A stretch of 64,000 nucleotides of DNA from Gymnogyps californianus (GCF_018139145.2 NC_059473.1:64276707-64340706); one strand, 5' to 3'; positions 48,841 through 61,522 are shown, counted from the stretch's first letter. Numbers and translations: made by a program. Notes: generated from the letters alone by a model not told the origin.

Positions 48841-51800
48841 ATGTGAGTGGAACATAAGACTTGGATAACAGTCTCCATGGAAGGACTTTTAGCAGGGGGA
48901 AAAACCCAAAAAATCCAATGGAAAAATTAAAGAGCTGTGCACTGTTTGTGTGGGCTTTGAAAATACTATCAGAAGCAAAAGACATCTGATTTTTTCCCTC
49001 TTTTTCAATGATATGAACAGATGCTTAATTTAGGTTGTTTTCTAAGGTTGTTGTTTTACATCACTGCTCTACAAACCCACGCCTTCAAAGTGCCATTAAA
49101 AGAGGAAAAAATACAGAAGTTGCTAAACGGAGATCAGCGAGTTACAGCAGCTGAAAATAACCCGCATGCATATTGCAATGAAGTATGATGTGGGGGCTTT
49201 GGAGGAGGTAGCTGGTTTTTTTTTTTTTAATTTTATTTTGAGCTGCCTATGACCTTCTAATGCTAATCTGTCTTTAAGCAGTGTATATTTATGTGCATAA
49301 CATGGGTAGCTGGCTACAAAATAACATTTGGAATTAAGAAAGATTAACAAAATCTCACATGTCAAGACACGCAGTACCCCAAAAAGAACGGCTTTCCCTC
49401 TTCACCACCACTGCAGAAAATACTTAGCTGGTTTGCAGATAGATCTCACCTGTCTCTACAGCAACAGGTACCGCCATCTGCTGTATAAGGCAAAACAGGA
49501 TAATAGTTGGACCGAGGATCTCACCTGGTTTAGTATATATACAGTGTGCTCCTACGCGTCTGTGCTATTTAGACTTTCTAACGTGGGGTGTTAATGCCAC
49601 ATTTAACTTTGTGTAGGAGGGTCTTGCCAATACTCATTTTGCACGACTAGTTTCACATGTAGTCATGGGACATCATTGTCCCGTGTGTGTCACGTAACTT
49701 AAAGAATGCTCTTGTAGCTGTGATTGCCTAAGGGTGCAAGTGAGATTCTGTTTTCTGCTATGGAGAAAATCGAAGTCTGTAATATCTTTGCATTAGTTCA
49801 ACCATTGGTCTAAGAAGCTGCATCAGGTAGTCTAATAAAAATATTGCTCTCCCTATAAACCATGTCTTACTCTGTTGTAAATGAGTCACTTTTCGTGATA
49901 GCTGATGAGAACTTCCATGGTACTTGAATGGGTTTCTGAACCTTCTATCCACACTCTGCAGTTTTATCTTATGTTTGGCAGAATATTGACATCATCAAGA
50001 TAAATGACTCACTATTTCTTTTTGGTTTGGAGAGTTACATGAAGCAGTTGTTACAATGCATTAGTATGCCTCATTTTACATCCAGATGTACTAGTAATAG
50101 CTGATTATTGTCTTACAGACAGGTTGAATTTAATGTAACATTTACAGCCTGTACTTTTTACCATAGGTGCTATTTGTAAATAGGCAATTTTATGTTGTTG
50201 TGAGCTCATATTTGACATAATTTCAAATTGTTTTCCAGTGCAGACATGTGTTTAGTGTAAGTGGTATAGTCTGTGTAAAACGGTGGAGCTGAAACCTGAA
50301 ATACTCTAATCTGTCAGCAAATAGTGGTAACTGAGGAAAGTGAATGCTGATCCCTTATACAAATGAGCAAGTTTTTACCTCAAATGGACTGAGCCTGAAA
50401 GGCAAGTGTGATTTTCTGAAGAGAACTTGCTTTTTAGATGTACAGACTTTGGATGGGCCAAGTTAGTGGAGAAGGCCTGAGTTAAATGCTATGCTGTTTT
50501 GCTGTTAGCCTTTCACTTAGTAAAGCTTTGTTTTTAGCCCCTATTGAATGGCCTTGTATGTGAGGGTATGCTGGGAATGGCATCTAATGGCGTGTGTTTT
50601 GCAGTGTGAATGCAGAAATATTCTTGATAGACAGGTGGTACTGGACATGTCGGATGATGAGGAGGGGTTTGATACTCCGCTTACTGAGCACGTTAATGGA
50701 TTCCCTAGTTCATCCCTTTGTGCTCTACACATTTTGGTCTCTCCTATGAAATATTAAGATTTTTTCTAGACAGAAATCCCAGGGCTACTAATGTCATCCT
50801 TGCCATATTGAAAAATAAAAAATGTCCATTCAATCCTGGATCCCTGCACAAACCTGTGCAAGACTTTTTGTATAATGAAATATCTAGTTAACTCATTGCA
50901 ATAGACCTACGTTCAGTAATAACCAAATCCATGGGAGTGTATGAGTAGCACCATGCTGATTTCCAAAAGTAAAAATTACATAATGAATCCTGACATTGAC
51001 TTAAGATAAAGGGACTGCCGTAGTTCTTGGAATAGCTAAAATAAGATCAAATGAAGGTGTTATATCATTTTCCCTGCCAAAGGTTGATTTTGACTGTCAG
51101 AAGACAGTACTGCACAACCATTGCATTTTTTTCTTTCAAGAGCACTCACCCCTGAGGCTTTCCTTGGTGTGGGAAATGTATGTGAGTCTAAGTGATACGA
51201 AGCTGTATTTTCTTCCAGTCCCAAAGTATAGGGGTTTCTGAAGTACTGAAACAGAATAGAAGTGCTGAAACAGCATAGGTGTTACTGAAGAAGTTTCACA
51301 GATCTCCTCCCTATCTTTGCTCTATCTGCAGTTCTCTTGTAATGCTATTGAACTATTCCAGTGGCCTTAGTATGTTCAGATATGAGTATGAGGAAAGAAT
51401 GCTGATCTTCATGATGAACTAAGAGTCTAAAATATAAATAAGTGTGGTTAGTGAAGCTTTGCCTATATTAATATGCTTGTTCACTTTACCTGTGCTTAAC
51501 TCAGAAGGGCATTCTGCATATCTGTTCAGTAAAGGCATTTGCATCTTTTCAATTACTTTGCTTGAATGTAAAGTGTTGGTGTAAAATGTTGCCCATCTTT
51601 TGAATAATCAAAAGGTAAATTATCATTTAAAGTATAAATTAAAAGACCATTAAGGCTTGGGAGTGCAGTACTTCAAAGTTAGGGGAGTCAGAATTGAGGT
51701 TCTCCATGCAATTAATTCACCCTTCCCTCAGTCCCCACTTTTCTGTATATGCATTATAATACTAATCTTAATTACATATATTTATGTGTGTGCACATAGT

Positions 51801-54800
51801 CATACACACATTTACATCTGGCTCCTAGCCAGTAGTTCCCACTGCTTCCAACTTACCTTCACACCCACCTTGCTCTGTATCCCTCTGCATTCATGTCGGG
51901 TAACCTCCTTCTTCCCATGTAGGCTCAGCAAGGGGCAGCAGGAGGTCCCCTTAGAGACCGAGGCAGCTGAGCTGACCCGCTCTCCGACACCGCACCGGCC
52001 CCCGACGGCGAGGAGCAGGGTCACAGATGGCCAGCTGCAGCCCCCAGACCTCAAATGGGTGGTGCGTGCTGCCCAGGGAGTCTGCAAGGGGTGGAGCTGC
52101 CCAACTGGACTGAGCCTCTGGTACTCCTGTGCCAAATGAAATGCCCAGAGGGCATCACTTGGTCAAATTTATATGGATCTTCATAAGAATAAGAGTCACA
52201 AACGACACTCCCGCGTAAAATTTCAGGTCTCTGATCCACAGCGTGGAGGCAGGATTGTTTCTTAATTGAAAGCAATGCAAAAATATTTTAACTGGGTATC
52301 ATGGTTTAAGACCAAATGACAGTGGGGAGCCTAAATGGATTTTTAATCACAGGTATATGCAATGCAAAACAAAAAGTCAGTTAAAGTTCACGGACTCATG
52401 CTAGCAGCTATGCTAACTAGGCCTAGCAGGGCAAGGAGAAACTAGTTTTCCTCAACCTCATTCTCAGAAAGGGCTGAACCGTTTTTGCTACAACTTTTTT
52501 TTTTCTTCGATATTTCTCTTTATTTGTTTTCCAGTCTAGAGTGTGTGCTCTAGTCATTCTCCTACCTGTGGTTAGTGTTATTCAAAGAAGACACACTCTA
52601 ACTGAAACTTTTAGTTCCCTGCAGCTAATCCAGTACCACCTTGCTTGTCTGAGAATCCTGAAAATACTTAAAATAAACATGTTTTTCAAGGTGGACAAGG
52701 CTGCCTTTCTAAAACAAATGAGAACAAGAAAAAGAAATCTTAGCTAAGAAGAGTCTGGTTTTTCATCAGAACTTTGCATATGGCCAACTACCCTGAAATG
52801 TGTTGATAATTTAAGTAAATATTTTTCTACTGAAGAACATTCGCCAAGTAAGTTTTTGGCCGAGTATCAGCAATTTTGCAGCGGGGGATGATTGTGCAAG
52901 GCACGTATGAAGATGAAAATGGTCCACTCTGCCCTGTGTGTCGAGGGAACATGTGGCTGCAGTGTCATGTCTGGAGTACAAGTTCTGATTTTTTTCAAAT
53001 CTTAGCAGTAACTCACGCAAGCCTAAAATAACCAGGGCTCTGTTATCTTATATCTGTGTTTTGTAATATTCTTAGCAGCTAATAAGTAATCTGTGTGTGC
53101 TTTTTCACACAACCTTGATGAACAATTCTGAAAAATAAAGCTGTGTAATAAATTACATCAGTCCCAATGAAAATGCAACAGTTGCGCAGCTCTGAAAGCC
53201 GTGGATTCCCAGATACCCAAACCACGATGGGAGACCAAACATTCACAGGATGTCCTGCAGCCCATGATTTTTTCAGTCAAACTTTCTAAATCCTCCTGAA
53301 GAAGATGGCTGTGACACAAGTTGACCAAGCATGTTGTCCGATCAGCATGGACAGCTGTGGCTTTAAACAATGACTGCCATTGTTAGGTCAGTTTTAAAGC
53401 AGGTCCTTAAAGTTAATGTGATTATGCAAATGTTGCCCTAACTACTGTGGCTGTCTTATATCCTTCACAAATGACTGCATTGTCACTTTTCATTATGCGC
53501 ATACAGTCCTGGTGGTTTGGTGGTATCATTGTATCTCTCGGAAATGGACCATGTAAAGGCCATTCACTGTTGGCACTGCATTGTGCTTTTCCCCAAGCAG
53601 ACCAACCTTGACCCACAAATGAGGGTGGTAGGGATTTTCAGGCCAAAACCTGCGTGTGTTATTCACATGATTACTCCCATTGACTTCGCTGGAAACTCTT
53701 GCATCAGGCATGGAAGAATTAGGTTAAAACACGGTTGTGAAATTAAGTCTAGTCCACTCTAAGCTGCAGTGTATCTGGACAAACCTCTGACAACCTAACT
53801 TCTAGGATAAATGGCTTTGTGTGAAATCACTTGCAGCATAAATTCAAAAATTAATCCATTATTTACTGGGGAAAACAAAACACCTCAGATGATTTCAGTG
53901 TGTGGTTTTGTCCATGGTGTCGTTATTATTATTATTATTAATTTGATTTTAATCATGAAAAACCCTTTTACAGAAATCTGTGATCACAAATGAGGAAGCT
54001 GAGAGATCTCAGGATCCATGTGTTCTGGAAGGTGGCAGATTTCAGACGACTCATCAGTTGGGGGACATGACTGATTTCAGACTCTTGGTTGCATTGCTTT
54101 CAATGAAAACCAGTGACTTGCAGTTTCAGTTCTCATCACAGAAGATGTTCTCACAGCAACCTCTTGTTTGGATCGTTTTCTCTTTTTCTGAGCGCAGAGT
54201 CCGATGTTTGTCTGAATTCTGTCCTTTACAATTTTTGTTCTGGTGGCCGAGAGCCTCCATGACCCAAGCACGTGATATACAGCCTGTGACAGATTCAGAC
54301 TGCTGGTTGGGATTTGGGCCTCCTCAGTAAAACATCCCTCCTTTATTTTTAATGGAATAAGTAAGTGTATTTATAGAGATACATGGTATATTTGCATGCA
54401 CTTACTTTAACATAAGTAAAAGTAACAGAAAATCATCACCTCCCAGGGAAGTCAATGCTTCTCCTTGGCTGACTTGCAGCAGCTCTCTAACGAACGCAAA
54501 CTTCCTCAGGAGATTCAAGGACTTGGAAACTGCAAGGGCAACACACTGTGTTGCTCGGTTGTGTTACTCTACATGCAACTTCTCATAACATTCTCATCAC
54601 TGTAACACCTGAACATTGCTCCAGAACTAGGGTGACCTTTGCCAGCCTGTGTGCACAGCCAATAGAAATCTGGTAAGTCCAAACCTACCCGTGTAGCAGT
54701 TGGGCTCTCCTTCTTCCACAAAGCCTGGTTCTACTGGGAAGTTTGGACTGGGGAATGAAAAACTGCTTTGGCATAGCAAGGCTGAAGCTGTAGCACCCTC

Positions 54801-56339
54801 AGCATCAGCTTCAAAAGAGTACAGGAGCGTGTTGGGGACATCGAGCCTTCTGGACAACTTCTGTGCTCTAGACAAAAGCAGATTTCTGTTATTGGAAATC
54901 CTTTGAAAAAAGTCGGCTATGAGTGTTAAAGAGGAAGGAAGAAGAGCTTGTACCACTCTGACAGGAAGGCAAACCAAGGTATCATTTAAAATTTCACATT
55001 CAATCCATTCAAGCTGTCACATAAAAACCTAGTTTGCTCCATTGATCAATTGCCAGAGAGGATGGTAACAGGTATTTTTTGGATGTCAGAGAGACAGCAC
55101 AGCAAATGTCAAAAGTGACAACTTAACAATGGGGGGGAAAGAAAATCCAGCAGCTTATTTTAATCATCATGTAAGCGAGTTTGCTGCTTTGCGATGCCTG
55201 TGGCAAAATCGCGGGGCAGGTGTGGGTCAGGTTGACTCCTCTCTTGTGGCAGCGGGGCTTTTTTTGAGATCCGAACAGCAGCTATGCCAACTGGATGCAA
55301 TGAAAGTCTGCGCTAGGAAGCGATGGTTTTTAGAGCGGTGATGGAGGGGTGACTATCACATCGGTTCCGTAGCTTATCACCATATGAACTGCGTTTGTAT
55401 TTGTTATGGGTTTTCTGTTAGAGGATGTGGCCACAAATCAGAGGTTGGCGAGGAAAGGATTACTCTAACCTCTTTGATTAGAGAAAGTTAAGGGTGTGCC
55501 TGCATCGGTGCTAGCTCAAGAGGTCTCCCCGTGAGTTGCTGCTCCTGGGGTGCCACCGTGGGACCTTCATGGGGCAGCAGGAGAACTCATCCCCGTCCTG
55601 GGCAGGTGGCAGCTGCTGAGAGGGTGCCGAAGGTGAGCGTAACGTGGCCTGTCCTGCCCATTCCTGGTGGGCCTCCCAGCCTGGGGCAAATCATCTCCAG
55701 TGAAAGGCTTTTGGGCACGGATGGGGCTTGACTGGAGGATGTCACCCGAGATACAACCAGCGCTCATTTTTCAGTGAAGGTGATCCTGAACCTGGAGGTA
55801 ACAGGGGCGGGGGCCTCTCCTGAGTGGGAGTGGCAGGGGCCCATCAGCCGTGGGCAGGGAAACGATCCATGTCCTTGACTCTGACAAAGCATGGGCTTGG
55901 GCTTACTGATGTCATGGAGACCAGTGACTTTTTTCAATCAATTTTCAGCGGGGTTTGGGCCAGACCCCCCATCAGGGGTGTATGCCTTGATGAAAAGGTG
56001 CTGAACCCGCCAGAAGCAGCTACGAGGGCAGAGGGGATGGCCAGGAGGATGAGCAGAGCAGAAAAGAAAAGCGAAGTATCATCTCTTTTCTTTATTATTT
56101 CACTGAAAGGTATTTTAGGCCTTTGACTGCAGCAAACCACGGCTGTTTCTCTATTTAATTCTTAGGTGCAGTGAGGCTTGGCTGGGCAGGTAGGAGCTAT
56201 AACCCCCTGCAGATTTCCATTTCCCTGCCGGCAGCACAGGCTAGCAGCACCTTTATCTGCACAGGAAGGCTGAGCCGGCGCCTCTGAGGTCTCCGCCTTG
56301 AGCTCGTAGGAACACAGATACTGAAAACCCATCGCTTAA
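48841..56339. other. AHI1-MYB intergenic, fifth block
   Basis: No gene supported. Notable are the 160-codon frame at 51,657-52,139 in GC-rich sequence, the dispersed core ACTCCCATTGACTTC (minus sense) at 53,673-53,687, and an (ATT)n run at 53,924-53,941. The remaining ORFs are short and overlap on both strands. Confidence 0.45.
53924..53941. repeat. Short (ATT)n microsatellite
   Basis: About six TTA/ATT units in intergenic sequence. Confidence 0.8.
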
Positions 56340-56520
56340 ATAGTCACGGCCTCCCTTCGCCTTCAGATAACTCCTATGCCGATGTACGCTGATGAGAGAG
56401 TTAATGAAACATTAGAGGCAGCGGGGAGAGATAGGCGCAGGCAGGAAAGCACACCTGCAGGCACTCTTTCAAGACTCTCTCGGGGCTGACTTTATCAGGA
56501 GGGCCACGGCAGGCTCACAG
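56340..56520. promoter_or_regulatory. GATA/E-box cluster, candidate haematopoietic enhancer
   Basis: Three GATA-factor words lie within about 130 bases: AGATAA at 56,365-56,370, AGATAG at 56,429-56,434 and TTATCA (TGATAA on the minus strand) at 56,492-56,497. An E-box CACCTG is at 56,452-56,457. The cluster is about 3.7 kb beyond the MYB poly(A) signal. MYB expression in blood progenitors is known to depend on distal GATA1/TAL1-type enhancers, though the best known ones lie on the other side of MYB (toward HBS1L). Function here is inference. Confidence 0.3.
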
Positions 56521-59500
56521 CTGGGCCGGCAGGAACCGGGAGATGCAGAGGTGGTCTCTATGGTTAGTGTAGAAACCTGTTTGGGGAGAGCTTCCTGAAA
56601 CTTTCTTCTTATTGCCATTTGTGAGGGCTTCTCTGACAGATGTGTCCGCAGAGCGCATCTTGGAGCTGTAGCGATGAGTAGTAATTTAGTCGAGTAGTAA
56701 AAATTGTTTCCCCATGAAATGAAATTTCCTCGGGTGTGAGTCAAGCTAGTCTGTAAACACGGATCTGTGCAGTCTGAGAAGCGGAGGCTCTTTTAAAAAA
56801 AAAATTAAAAATCAGCAATTGTTCTGATACTCAAATGTATTGGAAAAATGCCTTGTGGAAATGTCATGTATCAAGAGGGATTGTAAAAAAACCAACTACC
56901 TGATCACAAATATTTTATGGTAAAATAATAGCAGAGTGAATCGATTTTACAGCCCTTAACAATATGAGCTGTATAATCACTGCCAGCTTGCAAACACGGC
57001 TGAAGGCAGAATTTGGACCTCTGTGGTCTGTCTCCATTATCTTACCCGCATCAGTCACTGAGAGCAAAAAGGTCACAAACAAGTTTATGCTGCTACCAGG
57101 GTCTTCAGTGAAAACTGCTGCGACATCGAAGTCAAGTTCAAAGAAAAGAGGCAAACAAAGGGAACAAGTGCATTTGGTCAGGCAATATGATTACTTTTTG
57201 AATTAAAAGACATTAGCCTGGTGATTGAAAGATGTGGTCAGTGTCTCTCCTTGGCCACCCAGGCAAAATGCCACCATTGCTCCTGAGCAACATCTGGGCT
57301 ATCGACTGACTTCACCCATGCTAGAGAAGAAGGAGACAAGCAAGATGCAGACCAGTGCCTCAAAATCATTCTTTCCTGAACTGAAATATTTTTAACATGC
57401 TCTTTTTAAAAAAAAAAAAACATTTTAGACTTCTAGGAACAAGGGTTTTTTCTGTCCTTTGCCATCACCCTGTCTCAAATCAGAGCTGAGGTAGAAATAC
57501 AATTAAACGTGGCAGGAGTAAGAGGAGGTGATGATTATGACGCTCCAGTCACAACCCTACAGAAACACCCTTTGTTTATGTGCCTGACTGCGTGGGCTTG
57601 AGGGAGGGCTGATCGTCATTGACTTAGCTGGATCAAGATTGCAAATACTGAGAAAAAACCTTTTCTTCTGGCTTTTTTGAAGGATCACTCTGTGCAACAG
57701 AATATTCAATGCTGTGCTCTATGCTTTACCCTCAGCAGACTTGTTATTTTGGCTCCTAACTACAAGTCTGGCTCACTCATTCAAGCTGTAATGTTCTTCC
57801 CAAACCAGTCCAAGCTCTGGCACTTTTTCAGTTTAGGCTTATAGCTGTCACATAGGTCAGACCTGTGGGATTTGAACCCCCCTGGGACTCTCTGCATAGA
57901 GTATGCTTTACTGGGGAGAGCTGGAGAATTACAGGGTCTAGCTGGGAAACACCTCACGCTCTGGTATTTTCCTTTATATTTGCCCTGGCTCCTTTGCCTC
58001 TTCATTTTTAATTAGTGGCACATGCTGAAATGATAATTTAAATTCTTTTCAGAAATCAAAAGAATTCCCACTGACAACATTATTAAGTTATAATTACAGT
58101 GAAGAAAAAGGTTAATAGGAATTTGAGCCAAATATCTACTCTCCATTAAATGAGAACTTGACTGAACCTGTTTTCCCTTCATTTTGGTACATTACTCTAG
58201 TTTTAAATGGGTCCGGGATGGCTATACACCTGTGCAAAGGGCCACTGCAAGGCCAAATAGCCATCACCAAGACCATTTACATGGACCTGTTTCAGGATAG
58301 GTCTTGCCTAACCGAGGCTTAAGGTGGAATTTAACAGACAGGTACGACTTCTCTTGGACCTCTGAAAGAAGGATGTGTATTATTTCAGACAGTAAGGAGA
58401 GCATGGTCATGTGGGGATGTTTGCGTGAGAAAGACATGTAGGAGGTGGCACTTTGTTGCAAAGGAAACTTAGCGACTATTGGTGGGGGAAAAATAACCAG
58501 GTTCCTGGGGTACAGCATTCAAACAAAGCCTCTTTCTTCGCTCATGCTGAGCACCACGTGCTGCAGAAACATACGCAAATCAGCCCTGATCTACTGAGTG
58601 TTTTGCATTTTCAATGAAATGGGAAAGGGGAAAAAGAAACATTTTCCTCTGTATTAGCTCTAAGTGTGCCCATCAACAAGACGATTATTGCAATGGTTTT
58701 GCATGTTAAAAATAGGTTTTAAAGCAACTGAAGGTGTAGGGGAAAAAAAACCCAATCCTTATGCTGGGCACCTGCAGGGTGAGCCTCCATGTTTCCCGGC
58801 CTTGCTCCGCACTGGGCACTAGATAATGATCTGTTTAAACTCAGCTGTGCTTGGTGCAGTTATAGCTGGAGCCCTACAAGGCAAGAGCTTTGCCTTGAAG
58901 ACCTGTTGTAAGCTTGGTGTTTCTTTTTCCCTTTTTTTGTGTTTTAGGCTGTAACGCGTTGCTTAAGCTGTGGCATGCCTCAAAGGCAGACCTTTCCCTC
59001 TTCCCAAGTTGCACACTATCGAGTCCCGCAGTCCTCCCTCGCATCTTGCACAAGTTTTTTTACGGCGTGAGCCGGCAGCCTTTGCACAGGCAAGTGCTCC
59101 CGCAGACTTCCCCTTCTCTGTAATCCATACCCAGTGCCGGGGTTGTGCCTGTGGTAACTGCTGCGAAAGTACCTCGGGGCTGGCTCTCCCCTGGCCTCCC
59201 AGCATTTGGTGAGAGCCCAAACCGCACGTGGGGGCAGCTGGGAAACACAGGCAAAACTTGGAGGGGGCTGCTGCAGGCACCAGTCCTTTCTCGCACCGAA
59301 AGCCAAAAGCACACGAGAAGGGACCTTGCAGAGCGTGGAAAGGGCCTTTTTACTCCTCCTTTTCTGTGCACGCCATGGCGTGAGGGCCGGTGCCTGACTT
59401 GGGCTGGGAGGACTGGGCAGGCTGGTGGAGGAGGAGTAAAATGGACTGGTAGGCGTTTGTGGGGGCTCTCAGCCCATATAGGGTGGCTACACAAGCTTGG

Positions 59501-60229
59501 AAATTGGATTTATTTCCTTCACAGAGCTGAAGTCTGCTCTCAAGAATATCAGTCTGACTTCGAAGCGCTTGCATCAACTTAAATTTCAGCAAACAATTTA
59601 TTTTCAAGCTACTAAATAAAATGCAATTTTTTTCCTGGCAGGTTGCATCTTTTTTCTCTGTTTTGTTGGCAATTGCTTTTACTCTCTAACGTTCCTGGGA
59701 CTCAATGTCCTCAGCGCTTATGCTGCATGGGGCTCTGCAGGTCTGCCCAATTATTTGCTGTGCAGTGTAACACACCAGGTTTCAAAGTATATTCTCACCT
59801 CTGGTTTCTTAAGCATGAAAAAATCTGTTCTACCGTATAGGAACTCCAGAATGCTTTGCTCTTATTCAGTTGGTTCCTGATCTGATGGTCTTAGATGAAG
59901 AAATAAATTATCCAGTATTTTGGTAGAACAGCAGTTTTGCACAAAAGGCGCAGTAAGCCTCCCACCGGCTGAAGCTGACCTGGACTTTGGTGTCACTAGA
60001 GATGTGCCTCAAGCCCACATGCTCGATACTTACTGCTTTGTGCTGTGCTCCTTCCACCTCCTTAACAATCAATGAGAACCAAGGATGTTGAGGCTACCTA
60101 TGCTGTGCAAAACTCTATTCCTTACTTATCTAAGTGTGCTGGAAAAAACCTTCTTAGCTTGATTGTTGCCTATAACAACACCGCCAAAACACTAAAGACA
60201 AACAAGATTAGGAGACCATGTGGGTTTAA
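56521..60229. other. AHI1-MYB intergenic, last block before MYB 3' end
   Basis: No gene supported. The GC-rich part 58,960-59,500 gives open frames of 98-145 codons on both strands (for example 59,145-59,582 plus and 59,060-59,494 minus), which cancel each other as evidence. MYB transcription on the minus strand probably ends near 60,220-60,236. Confidence 0.5.
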
Positions 60230-60245
60230 GTAAAAAAGAACACAC

Positions 60246-60251
60246 TTTATT
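60246..60251 (-). terminator. MYB poly(A) signal AATAAA
   Basis: TTTATT on the plus strand is AATAAA on the MYB strand, about 1.3 kb after the MYB stop, close to the usual MYB 3'UTR length. Further AATAAA words on this strand at 61,131-61,136 and 61,253-61,258 could produce shorter transcripts that lack the distal miRNA sites. Confidence 0.6.
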
Positions 60252-60532
60252 TATCTACAAGGCAGTACATTATCGTATAAAAAATTAAGTGCAGATGAAG
60301 CTGCACCAAATGCTATTAAGGCAGCAAAGTCAGAGGCTGTTATAAAAAAACCCAAACAATAAAAAAATAAAATAAATCAGTGTTTTGCCATATCGATAAA
60401 GATTTGGTATGGCAGCACGAAGAACCATGTATTTCTAAGAACCTGATTCAGTACACAAGACCCAAGTTAGGGAACAATTAGCTAGACATGGAACAAAACA
60501 GACAACATGAACAAGACAGTGTTCTCCCAAAC

Positions 60533-60540
60533 GTATGAAG
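60533..60540 (-). promoter_or_regulatory. miR-150 seed match, 8mer
   Basis: On the MYB strand this reads TTGGGAGA, a perfect match to miR-150 positions 2-8 plus the A opposite position 1. It is the more distal of two miR-150 sites. Confidence 0.7.
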
Positions 60541-60771
60541 GTGCAATGCATGCTGTTACAAACCAATGAGAAACAAAACAAGACATCCAGACAAAAAAAA
60601 AAATCTCCCAGGAACAGTGTTCAAAAATATTGCTTATAAAAAAAGGGGAAAAAAATATAAATGATGTAAAAAAATTAAAAATGAAAAGGTCTGAAATGCT
60701 AGTGCATAGTCAATTAGCTAACATCAACATTTGTTTTCTTTCCATATAAAGCTCTACTGCTCCTTTTACAC

Positions 60772-60779
60772 TAGCAGCA
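60772..60779 (-). promoter_or_regulatory. miR-15/16-family seed match, 8mer
   Basis: On the MYB strand this reads TGCTGCTA, an 8mer for the miR-15/16/195/497 family. A second identical site lies 28 bases away, a spacing within the range reported for cooperative action. Confidence 0.65.
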
Positions 60780-60799
60780 TGTCTACACACTAAGGTCTG

Positions 60800-60807
60800 T
60801 AGCAGCA
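60800..60807 (-). promoter_or_regulatory. miR-15/16-family seed match, 8mer (second)
   Basis: On the MYB strand this reads TGCTGCTA again. See the neighbouring site at 60,772-60,779. Confidence 0.65.
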
Positions 60808-61051
60808 AAACACAGTATTCATTTGGCATTTACAAAATTAAATTACTGAATAAAAATATAATTTTTCTCATAAATCTATGTTTCATACAGTAATATTTTT
60901 TTAAAGCAAGCTAATTACCCCCCCCAAACAGAAACACACGATGTATAATGGTCTAGAACCATAACAGAAAAGAGTATTTCAAGAGGCATGGATGTTTGAG
61001 CATTCACGATCTTGATCAGTTTTCCCCCTTTGCACAGACTAGCGTTTGTAG

Positions 61052-61058
61052 TAATGCT
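61052..61058 (-). promoter_or_regulatory. miR-155 seed match, 7mer
   Basis: AGCATTA on the MYB strand, matching miR-155 positions 2-8. MYB has been reported as a miR-155-type target in chicken lymphoid cells, including for the viral miR-155 orthologue of Marek's disease virus (recalled, not checked). Confidence 0.45.
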
Positions 61059-61414
61059 TTTCACTTCAGTATTTTACACCAATGCATTTTGTTCAGTGAT
61101 TTAAAATATATCTGTTTGAGTACCTGCTCTTTTATTATAAAAAAAATAAAAAAAGAAACAAACAAAACCCCACCCCTGGCTAGCACATCACTGAAATAAC
61201 AATACTGGTGTATTAGGTCTGCTTGATCTCAAAAAGTACATGAAAAATTATCTTTATTATAAGTCTGCACTTAAGATCATTAATTACTGATTCAAACTTA
61301 ATACCTAATAATTTAGGCAAGTATCATTTATTTAAAAAAAAAAAAAAATCCTCTTAAGTTGGGTGAAATCCAACAAGAATATATATGCTGAGTGACTAAA
61401 TGCACTTTGTGCTG

Positions 61415-61431
61415 CTCCCAACTGTTGTACC
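61415..61431 (-). promoter_or_regulatory. miR-150 bipartite site (seed plus 3' pairing)
   Basis: On the MYB strand TTGGGAG matches miR-150 positions 2-8, and GGTACAA, three bases upstream, matches positions 12-18. Fourteen of the seventeen positions pair, with the mismatches confined to the three central bases that would be bulged. Seed plus 3' supplementary pairing in the correct register is very unlikely by chance. Confidence 0.8.
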
Positions 61432-61522
61432 ACAACAAAGATAGGCTCTTCTCCCATTCATGAAAAGTTTTCATGCAGAGGAACAGGAATTTCCCAGTGG
61501 AGGTGAAGTGTTCTCAAAACCA

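Noticed and set aside
50548..50757. Short ORF with an acidic stretch (DMSDDEEGFDTPL)
   Set aside because: Looks briefly protein-like but has no acceptor/donor pair, no neighbouring exon and no recognisable family.
59060..59582. Open frames of 144 and 145 codons on opposite strands
   Set aside because: Mutual overlap on both strands points to GC-rich composition with few stop codons. No family resemblance.
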